Below, piece after piece: positions 1 through 6,300 of a stretch of DNA of 10,553 bases. The stretch lies in assembly GCA_947589205.1 (NCBI GenBank), contig CANQCJ010000066.1, positions 1 through 10,553 on the forward strand, given 5' to 3'. The translations under genes and the position numbers were made by a program. The DNA is from an uncultured Ruminococcus sp. (GTDB taxonomy: Bacteria > Bacillota > Clostridia > Oscillospirales > Ruminococcaceae). The notes beneath the pieces are model-generated. The model was given only the letters and a program-made list of their open reading frames with translations. It did no database searches and was not told the DNA's origin. Positions within the stretch are counted from its first letter, which is position 1. Every line of letters begins with the position of its first letter.

Positions 1-89
1 CATCTATCATGGACTATATGCTCAATGCAATAAAGTATTTTCTGCTGACACAGCAGGAGTTCCGCTGGCAGCTAAAGGACGGTGAATAA
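1..89 (+). CDS. PrgI-like conjugation membrane protein, C-terminal fragment
   Basis: The frame beginning with the codon at 3-5 is open from the window edge to TAA at 87-89. It encodes about 29 residues ending in QEFRWQLKDGE. The tail (a hydrophobic/aromatic stretch MDYMLNAIKYFLL followed by a polar end) and its place directly before a VirB4 module fit the end of PrgI/TcpE-like proteins. Those are small proteins with two membrane segments that form part of Gram-positive type IV secretion channels. The membrane segments would lie outside the window, so the identity rests mostly on context. Its stop lies within the start region of the next gene, which implies translational coupling. Confidence 0.5.
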   Translation, partial: SIMDYMLNAIKYFLLTQQEFRWQLKDGE

Positions 90-90
90 A

Positions 91-684
91 TTGGCAAAGA
101 AGAAAAAGAACGGCGTTCAGGCTCTAATCGGGCTTGAACGCTTTACTAATTACGGAGTCAGAACGGACAAGTCGGAGGTGGTGTTCTTTACCGTAGAGCC
201 GACCAATATCTCGGTTCTGTCGGCTGACAACATCGAGATAAAGATGCATAACCTCATGATGGTACTGTCGGTAATACCCGACCTTGAAATGATCGCCATA
301 GACAGCGCGGAGCGTTTTGACGATAACAAGTGGTATATCCGCAAGCGGCTCCAGACCGAGCAGAATGAGGCTGTGCGTAAGCTGCTGCTGGCAGATCATG
401 ATTTTCTCGATGAGATACAGCTTGAGATGTCCTCTGCCCGACAGTTTATGTTTGCAGTGCGTTTCCGCAAGGAGAAGCCCGAGCAGATATTCAACATCAT
501 CAGCCGCGTGGATAAAACGCTCTCCGAGCATGGCTTTGCGGCAAAACGCATGAATAAGGGCGAGGTAAAGCGTATGCTTGCGCTCTATTTCGGAACATCG
601 ATCACAGGCGATGAAATTCCCGATATCGAGGGAGAAAACTACTTTGACATGGAGGAGGCAGAGAAACTTGAAGGCAAGATTTAA
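91..684 (+). CDS. VirB4 N-terminal-domain-like protein
   Basis: The protein is about 198 aa, soluble, with no membrane segment and no Walker motifs. It starts with a Lys-rich stretch (AKKKKNG). The central part (SSARQFMFAVRFRKEKPEQI, about residues 110-130, then an amphipathic helix and KRMNKGEVKRMLALYFG) resembles the alpha/beta N-terminal domain of VirB4/TraE ATPases, which mediates oligomer contacts and docking to the channel. It sits between the PrgI-like tail and the VirB4 ATPase and overlaps the ATPase start by 17 bp, so it is probably a channel-base component working with VirB4. TTG at 91 is preferred because the purine-rich AAGGACGGTGA lies just upstream. GTG at 82 is in frame but too close to that site. 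The function is inferred. It could equally be an independent conserved protein of these elements. Confidence 0.6.
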   Translation: MAKKKKNGVQALIGLERFTNYGVRTDKSEVVFFTVEPTNISVLSADNIEIKMHNLMMVLSVIPDLEMIAIDSAERFDDNKWYIRKRLQTEQNEAVRKLLLADHDFLDEIQLEMSSARQFMFAVRFRKEKPEQIFNIISRVDKTLSEHGFAAKRMNKGEVKRMLALYFGTSITGDEIPDIEGENYFDMEEAEKLEGKI

Positions 685-2506
685 GCGAAAGAAAAAGGAA
701 CTGACCGAGGAACAGCGCGAGATCATCAGCACCAAGAAATACTTTGACAGGATCGCGCCCGGGATAATCAAGTTCTATTCCGATCATTATATCTGCGGCA
801 ATTATTATAAAAGCTGCTGGGCAATAACCGAGTATCCTCCCAACACGGAGGAAACGGCTATACTCGCGCACCTTGCAGACAGAAACGGCGTAACGCTCCG
901 TATCTATAACCGCCTTGTGGACAGTATGGAGCAGCGAAAGATCGTTCAGCAGGCAATGCGTAAAAACCATATGATGACAACCGTCAGCGATGTGAACGAG
1001 AGTATAAAGGCGCAGGATAACATCAACGATGTGGTGGAGCTTATGTCGGAGCTGCGCCGAAACAAAGAACCTCTGCTGCACTGCGCTGTGTTTATCGAGC
1101 TGAAAGCCAATTCTGAGGATAAGCTGAAGGAACTCCAGAGTGACATTCAGATGGAGTTGACACGCTCAAAGATCACCGTGGACAGGTTGATCCTTCGGCA
1201 AAAAGAGGCGTTCCTCTCCGCATTGCCTACTGGAAATAATATGTTCGCAAGCCAGTTTGAAAGAGTGTTGCCCGCAAGCTCGGTCGCCAATATGTATCCG
1301 CTCAACTATTCGGGCAAGACCGATGAACACGGATTCTATCTCGGACGTGATAAGTACGGCAGCAACGTGCTTGTGGATTTTGACCGCAGGACAGAGGACA
1401 AGACCAACAGTAATGTGCTTATTCTCGGCAACAGCGGTCAGGGCAAGAGCTACCTCATGAAGCTCCTCCTCTGCAATCAGCGGGAGGCGGGCAAAAGCAT
1501 TCTTGTACTTGACCCCGAGATGGAATACCGAGACCTCTGCGAGAATCTTGGCGGCACATATATCGATATGATGTCGGGCGAGTACATGATAAATCCGCTC
1601 GAACCGAAAACATGGTCGGACGGAGAAAAGGGCGGCTCCGATAGCCCCGAGGCGTTCAGAAAGGTCACAAAGCTGAGTCAGCATATTTCGTATTTAAAGG
1701 ACTTTTTCAGAGCGTATAAGGATTTTACCGACGCGGAGATCGACACGCTCGAAATTATGCTGATAAAGCTATATGCCCGATTCGGCATAGACGATACCAC
1801 CGATCTCGGCAGTCTCGTTGACGAGGACTACCCGATGATGAGCGACCTCTATGAACTTATAGAAAAGGAGTTTATGGCGTTCGACCATGAGATCAAGCAC
1901 ATCTACACCGAGGATATGCTGCAGAATATCTGTCTCGGACTGCATTCTATGTGCAAGGGCGCGGAAAGCAAATACTTCAATGGGCATACCAACATCAAGG
2001 ACGGCGAATTTGTATGCTTCGGAGTCAAGGGGCTTATGGACACAAATAAGCGGCTCAAGGATACGCTGCTGTTCAACATTCTCAGCTACATGAGCGATCA
2101 GCTTCTCGGCAAAGGAAATACGGTAGCCGCGATCGATGAGCTTTATTTGTTCCTCACCAATCTGACAGCTATCGAGTATATCCGCAATGGCATGAAGCGT
2201 GTTAGGAAAAAGGAGTCATCGTTCATTCTGGCATCGCAGAACATCGAGGATTTTCTGCTGCCCGAGATAAAGGAATTCACAAAGCCCCTGTTCAGTATTC
2301 CGACTCACCATTTTCTGTTCAATCCCGGAAATATCTCAGCGGCGGCGTTTATAGATACCTTGCAGCTTGAACAGTCGGAGTACGATCTTATCAAGTTTCC
2401 CGAACGAGGAACGTGCCTCTATCGCTGCGGAAACGAGAGGTATCTGCTTGTGGTGATCGCTCCGCCGTATAAGGCGGCGTTGTTTGGAATGGCGGGTGGA
2501 AGATAA
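668..2506 (+). CDS. VirB4/TraE-type conjugation ATPase
   Basis: This 612-aa cytoplasmic ATPase is expected to power assembly of, and substrate movement through, the type IV secretion channel. The Walker A motif GNSGQGKS lies at residues 254-261. Walker B VAAIDE has D490 and E491. A downstream helicase-like segment FILASQNIEDFL resembles the Gln-containing motif of VirB4/TrwK ATPases. ILVLDPEMEYRDL after Walker A is also typical. TTG at 668 is chosen because a strong GGAGGAGG (651-658) lies 9 nt upstream and the encoded start (LKARFKRKKKE) is sensible. A longer in-frame extension to 578 would lie wholly inside the previous gene. The previous stop is at 682-684, so the two genes overlap. The length is shorter than VirB4 proteins of about 800 aa, consistent with a separate N-terminal domain gene upstream. 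Confidence 0.93.
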   Translation: MKARFKRKKKELTEEQREIISTKKYFDRIAPGIIKFYSDHYICGNYYKSCWAITEYPPNTEETAILAHLADRNGVTLRIYNRLVDSMEQRKIVQQAMRKNHMMTTVSDVNESIKAQDNINDVVELMSELRRNKEPLLHCAVFIELKANSEDKLKELQSDIQMELTRSKITVDRLILRQKEAFLSALPTGNNMFASQFERVLPASSVANMYPLNYSGKTDEHGFYLGRDKYGSNVLVDFDRRTEDKTNSNVLILGNSGQGKSYLMKLLLCNQREAGKSILVLDPEMEYRDLCENLGGTYIDMMSGEYMINPLEPKTWSDGEKGGSDSPEAFRKVTKLSQHISYLKDFFRAYKDFTDAEIDTLEIMLIKLYARFGIDDTTDLGSLVDEDYPMMSDLYELIEKEFMAFDHEIKHIYTEDMLQNICLGLHSMCKGAESKYFNGHTNIKDGEFVCFGVKGLMDTNKRLKDTLLFNILSYMSDQLLGKGNTVAAIDELYLFLTNLTAIEYIRNGMKRVRKKESSFILASQNIEDFLLPEIKEFTKPLFSIPTHHFLFNPGNISAAAFIDTLQLEQSEYDLIKFPERGTCLYRCGNERYLLVVIAPPYKAALFGMAGGR

Positions 2507-2519
2507 TATCCGAAAGTGC

Positions 2520-2548
2520 TTGATTTGGAGGGTGAGATGTGATATAAT
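2520..2548 (+). promoter_or_regulatory. Sigma-A type promoter for the HipA-like kinase
   Basis: The -35 TTGATT (2520-2525) and a perfect -10 TATAAT (2543-2548) are separated by 17 bp. The -10 is preceded by TGA, making it an extended -10 (TGnTATAAT). Transcription would begin near 2555, giving a leader of about 22 nt to the kinase start. It lies in the 70-bp gap after virB4, one of the few gaps in an otherwise packed operon. No operator repeat is evident around it. Confidence 0.75.
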
Positions 2549-2576
2549 AATACAAACAGCGAAAGAGGTGAATGCC

Positions 2577-3818
2577 TTGAAATATACTCTCATGCACAAA
2601 AACATATCCGTTGCGGATATAGAGATAGACGATGATATTGGCGTCATCACGGGAATAGAGGCTGTCTACGCAAAGGAGCATCTGCCCGTTGGTGTGCTGC
2701 ACCCTCTTCACCATAAGGAAACGGTCGATAAAGCGGCGCTCAACCATTGGTGGGCGGGTCGGTCTATCCCAGCAAGCAGAATGGGGATAGGCGAAGCCCT
2801 CGAAACGCTTGGTGTGTATAACACGCAGATACTTGTGACAAAATGCCTCGGACTCAGCTTGTCAGACCATTATTGGGTAAAGCCCGCCGACAGCGATGTG
2901 TCCTGGGAAAGCGTTAATTTTTTCGACAATGATTTTTCAGACGATGTGGGCGATGTACTGTTCGGAACAAGCAGAAAAAGCGCAGGCTTCGACCTCGTAT
3001 CACCGGACAATACCTCTGACGGAAACCTTAAAAAGCGTTGGAAGATAATTGACGGAAAGAGATGTCTCCTAAAATCCGGCTCCGACCCTTTCAGACAGCA
3101 GCCGTTTAATGAGGTCATAGCTTCGAGGATAATGAATAGGCTTGGGATAGATCATGTGCCGTACACCGTTATTTGGAACGATGACAAGCCATATAGCGTG
3201 TGCGAGGATCTTGTTACAAAGGAGACCGAGCTGGTGAGCGCATGGCGTATAATGCAGATAAGACCAAAGGCTAACCATGAAAACTGGTATCTGCATTTTG
3301 TGAATATCTGTAAAGAGTTAGGTGTGGACATTGTTCCCGCGCTTGACAGAATGATAGTCCTTGACTATATCATAGGCAACGAGGACAGGCATTTCAATAA
3401 TTTCGGACTGCTACGGAATGCCGATACCCTTAAATGGCTCGGCGCAGCACCCGTATACGACAGCGGAACATCACTGTGGTACAATAGAACAGCCGAGCAG
3501 ATACCGATGTCGGAAATAATCTGCAAACCTTTCAAGAAAAGTCACGGCGAACAGCTCAGGCTTGTATCGTCATTCGACTGGCTTGACTTTGATAAGCTGA
3601 ACGGCGTTGAAAGTGAGATATACGAACTACTCACTGAACAAAAGGTAATACCATATGTGGGCATAGAAAGAGCAAACGCTATAGCCGCAGAGGTGGAAAA
3701 AAGGATAGATCATCTTCATAACGCAGCAATGGCAGAAATCAGTAATCACGATATATCTTCTACCGAAGGAGATGTTGAAGAAGATACCGCCGAGACTTAT
3801 GGAATGAAAATAGAATAA
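2577..3818 (+). CDS. HipA-like serine/threonine kinase-fold protein
   Basis: The protein is 413 aa with a HipA/CtkA-type kinase fold. Features seen in the kinase half are LLKSGS with candidate ATP-binding K166, FNE with candidate helix-C E179, the catalytic loop GNEDRHFNNFG with D270 and N275, and a metal-binding D295 in APVYDSGTS. The D-x4-N spacing matches HipA (D309/N314 in E. coli). The first 100 or so residues form a separate domain with an LNHWWAGRSIPASR motif. TTG at 2577 is preferred because GAAAGAGGTG (2561-2570) lies just upstream and the start follows the promoter. The longer open frame to 2484 overlaps virB4 and the promoter. No HipB-like HTH gene is adjacent. Family members in mobile elements act as toxins or regulators by protein phosphorylation. 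The substrate here is unknown. Similar genes are sometimes labelled excisionase, with no support in this sequence. Confidence 0.8.
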   Translation: MKYTLMHKNISVADIEIDDDIGVITGIEAVYAKEHLPVGVLHPLHHKETVDKAALNHWWAGRSIPASRMGIGEALETLGVYNTQILVTKCLGLSLSDHYWVKPADSDVSWESVNFFDNDFSDDVGDVLFGTSRKSAGFDLVSPDNTSDGNLKKRWKIIDGKRCLLKSGSDPFRQQPFNEVIASRIMNRLGIDHVPYTVIWNDDKPYSVCEDLVTKETELVSAWRIMQIRPKANHENWYLHFVNICKELGVDIVPALDRMIVLDYIIGNEDRHFNNFGLLRNADTLKWLGAAPVYDSGTSLWYNRTAEQIPMSEIICKPFKKSHGEQLRLVSSFDWLDFDKLNGVESEIYELLTEQKVIPYVGIERANAIAAEVEKRIDHLHNAAMAEISNHDISSTEGDVEEDTAETYGMKIE

Positions 3819-3827
3819 ACGTGATAG

Positions 3828-3853
3828 AGAGCCGTAGAAATGCGGCTCTTTTT
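3828..3853 (+). terminator. Intrinsic terminator after the kinase gene
   Basis: The perfect 7-bp stem AGAGCCG (3828-3834) / CGGCTCT (3843-3849) has an 8-nt loop and runs into five T's (3849-3853). It begins 9 nt after the kinase stop codon. It would end the kinase transcript and, unless read through, would reduce transcription of the next transfer genes from upstream. Confidence 0.8.
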
Positions 3854-3874
3854 ATTGCAGAAAGAGGTGAGGAT

Positions 3875-4249
3875 ATGAGCGATATTAAAAATAGACTGAA
3901 AGAAAAAATAGACAGCTGCTACTCGGAATATAAAAACAAATGGCTTGTTATGTCTCCGGAAGCTCTGATTGAAAACGCCGATGAGATAAGTGTGGTCAAC
4001 AAGGTCCATATGCTGTTGGTGGGGGCTATATCCGATACAGATGCAGAATATCTTATACGTTTTAAAAATCCGTTGGAAGTCATTAGTGACACATATATGA
4101 CTTATTCAGAAAACAACGGATGTATGTTTTACGAGGTGTGTGAACATCTCATGTGGAAACTAACGGATAGCGGCTCTGCTGAAGTTGATTATGATGTAGA
4201 ACCTGAGTTTATGGACGAATCAGACTCCACAGGAATATCCATGCAGTAA
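3875..4249 (+). CDS. Small DUF3848-like protein of conjugative elements
   Basis: This 124-aa acidic soluble protein starts at ATG 3875, with the ribosome binding site AAAGAGGTGAGG directly upstream. The first part (LKEKIDSCYSEYKNKWLVMSP followed by EALIENADEISVVNKVHMLL) and the next part (SDTDAEYLIRFKNPLEVISDTYM) resemble DUF3848 proteins, small helical proteins common in Clostridia ICEs whose role is unknown. It has no signal peptide, no membrane segment and no catalytic motif. The C-terminus is acidic and disordered (DYDVEPEFMDESDS). It is the first gene after the kinase terminator, with no clear promoter of its own, so it probably depends on read-through. The family assignment is from memory and moderate. 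Confidence 0.6.
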   Translation: MSDIKNRLKEKIDSCYSEYKNKWLVMSPEALIENADEISVVNKVHMLLVGAISDTDAEYLIRFKNPLEVISDTYMTYSENNGCMFYEVCEHLMWKLTDSGSAEVDYDVEPEFMDESDSTGISMQ

Positions 4250-4250
4250 A

Positions 4251-4256
4251 GGAGGT
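4251..4256 (+). promoter_or_regulatory. Strong ribosome binding site deciding a TTG start
   Basis: AAAGGAGGT, starting in the stop codon of the preceding gene, is nearly a perfect anti-Shine-Dalgarno match. It lies 7 nt before TTG 4264 and supports that non-ATG start. Confidence 0.7.
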
Positions 4257-4263
4257 CGATAGC

Positions 4264-4461
4264 TTGAAAAAATACGGAATATGGAAAACTCGCTACACTC
4301 AGAATGTGGCGAAAACATTTGAGGATTGGGTGCGTCAGGACGGCGCGCCTCTTTTATTTTGTTCGGAAATGACTGCCCTTGAAGCCAAGCACACCGAGGA
4401 AATGCGGAACAGCGATGAATATACGGAATTCGAGGTGCGTGAGATAGAGGTGTCGGCATGA
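4264..4461 (+). CDS. Small hypothetical protein of the transfer operon
   Basis: This 65-aa protein starts at TTG 4264 behind a near-perfect AAAGGAGGT. It is read as KKYGIWKTRYTQ, then a Trp-containing helix (FEDWVRQDGAPLLF) and a Glu-rich C-terminal half (EMTALEAKHTEEMRNSDE). No domain is recognised with confidence. The pattern of a short beta segment, an FxxWV-x-G-x-PLxF turn and a helix recalls small proteins found in ICEs and phages, perhaps a compact alpha/beta fold. Its stop TGA overlaps the next ATG (ATGA at 4458-4461), so it is translationally coupled to the C40-like membrane protein and is likely real. Confidence 0.6.
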   Translation: MKKYGIWKTRYTQNVAKTFEDWVRQDGAPLLFCSEMTALEAKHTEEMRNSDEYTEFEVREIEVSA

Positions 4462-5438
4462 GCGCTAAACTTTTACAGTTACTTGCCACGGTCTTATCCG
4501 ATGAAAAGCTGAGGAAGAAAATATTCATCCTGGTACTGAGCATTGCGTTCGGATTTATTTATCTGCTGTGCCTGCCCGTGGTGGTCATATCCAATCTCGG
4601 CTCGGTCGAACTCGATACCGCAGACTTCGATATGGGACTGTTCACGGAGGAAAACTTTATGGCAAGCCTCGACAGCGAACAGGCGGCTCAGATCGAAGCC
4701 ATACAGACTACAGGCGGCAATATTGAAACGGAGATGTCTAACCTCGGCATAGCGGATCAGACCATAAAGGCGCAGCTCATATATATGTCATTTTTCGATG
4801 ATGTAGAGGATTTCGATGCAAATCTTTTCAAAGCCGCGCCCGATGACGCGACCCTCATCGACAGCATAAATCAGAACTACGGTCTGTCCATAGATTATGA
4901 CGAGTATATGCACACCTATGTTTTTGTAATGAACAATACGATCAACCCATATATGTTCACAGATACAAGCACTAAAAATGCCGCCGATCTTTCGGCTTGG
5001 GCGAACAATGCATATGTATCCGGCTGGGGATATAAAAGCGGCGCTGTCGGTGACAGAGATTCCGAGGACAGATTGCGTTATGCGGATAATGCAGGGCTTA
5101 TGATAGGTTATCTTAACTACGATCCCGACAGCAGGTCGTTCGGGGCGGTGTATGATGTTCTGACCTACACCGAGCAGGGCGATATCAGCACTATGCCGGA
5201 GGTCGCAGGGATAGGCTTGTATGACGGCAGCCGGCACGGCATATATATTGGCAACGGCGAAGTGGTGTATTCCGCTGACAGCCCCGGATATGTGACAAAG
5301 GAAAATGTGTCGGACGGCGCATGGTCGAGCTGGTGTACCTACGAGGGAATCAACTATCCGCAGGAGGTGCAGGACGCGATTGACGATATAAACGCTCCCG
5401 ATGACAGCAGCGAAGGCAACGACGAAAGCGAGGACTAA
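4458..5438 (+). CDS. Membrane-anchored C40 peptidase-like protein, probably inactive
   Basis: The protein is 326 aa with a short cytoplasmic N-terminus, one membrane segment (residues 21-46) and an extracellular part. Residues 60-170 are helical (QTIKAQLIYMSFF, then a DD/DY-rich stretch). The C-terminal domain (about 175-300) matches in layout the NlpC/P60-like C40 domain of CD1108-type conjugation proteins: NAADLSAWANNAY, YADNAGLMIGY, TMPEVAGIGL, SRHGIYIGNGEVVYS, WSSWCTYEGINYP. In active relatives as I recall them the nucleophile sits in a DC(V/S)GLI motif. Here that position reads D210-N211-A-G-L. H260 is kept. The only cysteines are C38 in the membrane and C293 near the end. It is therefore probably a structural wall-binding or channel protein rather than an active cell wall hydrolase. 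An acidic tail (DDSSEGNDESED) ends the protein. Such proteins normally help open the wall for mating-pair formation. Confidence 0.75.
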   Translation: MSAKLLQLLATVLSDEKLRKKIFILVLSIAFGFIYLLCLPVVVISNLGSVELDTADFDMGLFTEENFMASLDSEQAAQIEAIQTTGGNIETEMSNLGIADQTIKAQLIYMSFFDDVEDFDANLFKAAPDDATLIDSINQNYGLSIDYDEYMHTYVFVMNNTINPYMFTDTSTKNAADLSAWANNAYVSGWGYKSGAVGDRDSEDRLRYADNAGLMIGYLNYDPDSRSFGAVYDVLTYTEQGDISTMPEVAGIGLYDGSRHGIYIGNGEVVYSADSPGYVTKENVSDGAWSSWCTYEGINYPQEVQDAIDDINAPDDSSEGNDESED

Positions 5439-6287
5439 ATGTTAATACAGTATTTTTTAGAGAAACTCATGAAAGCGGCTCTGGCGGCAGCAGTAGTGGG
5501 ACAGGCAGTTTCAGCGGACTTGCCCGACCCGCCTGCCGTTACCGACCTTTCCGCCTCTGCGATTTCGGTTGGCTGTATCAAAGCCGAGTGGGATGCAGAG
5601 GAAGGAAAAGACTACGAATTGACGATAACTCCGACTGACGAGAATACAGGCTACACCGATAACATCTGCATAAACTTCGAGGGGAAAAGTAAGTCGTATA
5701 TAACTGGCTTGCGTGAAGGCTCGGAATATGAGATCATGGTAAAGGAACTTGATTCAGATGGCAAGCCTATCGACAGCTCCGCAGCGACCGAGCTGTGTAC
5801 AACCGAAAAGGTGGAAGTAGTCTGGGACGATTATGAATATCAGGACGGTTGGACACAGTGCTTTGCGGGCGAAAGGGCTTCGGGACTTACCGCTCAGCCG
5901 TCATGGGGAGCGATACAGGGAGCAATAGTTGACCCTATAACAAATACCGGTATCATGCGTGATGAATACGGTGATTATTGTGTGGCAATGGGTGTGTATT
6001 ATGGCTATTGCTGGGACAGATTTCTTATTGAACTTGACAATGGAGTGCAATTTACAGTCAAGATATGTGACAGCAAAGGCTGGGCTGATGACGGCGAAGG
6101 AAAATATCACTGGTTCGGCGGGAAAGGAAACGGCAAATGTATCATCGAGTTTATTTACGATGAAGCCAGCCTTCCTTCATGTGTAGCGTTCAGCGGCAGC
6201 TGGGGATATTATAATTGGAACGGTCTGAATTTTGACAACATCAGATCCATAAAGAAGATCAATTACGGCGAAAAGGTTGAATACTGA
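5439..6287 (+). CDS. Secreted Cys-rich FN3-domain protein
   Basis: The protein is 282 aa. An N-terminal signal peptide (hydrophobic core about residues 11-22) has a likely cleavage site after AVSA (23-26). Residues 30-122 form a fibronectin type III domain (PPAVTDLSASAISVGCIKAEW, DYELTITP, SYITGLREGSEYEIMVKEL). The rest (about 135-275) is a beta-rich domain with GDYCVAMGVYYGYCWDRFLIEL, NGVQFTVKICDSKG and KCIIEFIYD, resembling the fold of secreted double-psi beta-barrel (RlpA/3D-like) proteins. That comparison is tentative. Nine Cys (46, 77, 120, 141, 181, 191, 210, 234, 248) suggest disulfides outside the cell. ATG 5439 directly follows the preceding stop, so the two are coupled. It may bind wall or partner-cell surface during mating. 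No enzyme motif is certain. Confidence 0.7.
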   Translation: MLIQYFLEKLMKAALAAAVVGQAVSADLPDPPAVTDLSASAISVGCIKAEWDAEEGKDYELTITPTDENTGYTDNICINFEGKSKSYITGLREGSEYEIMVKELDSDGKPIDSSAATELCTTEKVEVVWDDYEYQDGWTQCFAGERASGLTAQPSWGAIQGAIVDPITNTGIMRDEYGDYCVAMGVYYGYCWDRFLIELDNGVQFTVKICDSKGWADDGEGKYHWFGGKGNGKCIIEFIYDEASLPSCVAFSGSWGYYNWNGLNFDNIRSIKKINYGEKVEY

Positions 6288-6300
6288 CAGAGGAAATTAT

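Noticed and set aside
124..771. Long minus-strand open frame opposite the VirB4-N-like gene
   Set aside because: It lies opposite a well-supported gene, has no ribosome binding site or recognisable domain, and is best explained as a mirror of codon bias.
1166..1684. Minus-strand open frame of 172 codons within virB4
   Set aside because: It covers the Walker A region of virB4 on the other strand. There is no family resemblance, and it is a shadow frame.
2527..2542. GGAGGG followed by ATG-TGA (2537-2542) as a start-stop element
   Set aside because: It overlaps the promoter spacer and -10 and is upstream of the transcription start, so it would rarely be in the kinase mRNA. It is probably chance.
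2577..3818. Excisionase or recombinase annotation for the kinase gene
   Set aside because: The sequence shows kinase catalytic motifs and no RHH/HTH excisionase fold or recombinase catalytic residues.
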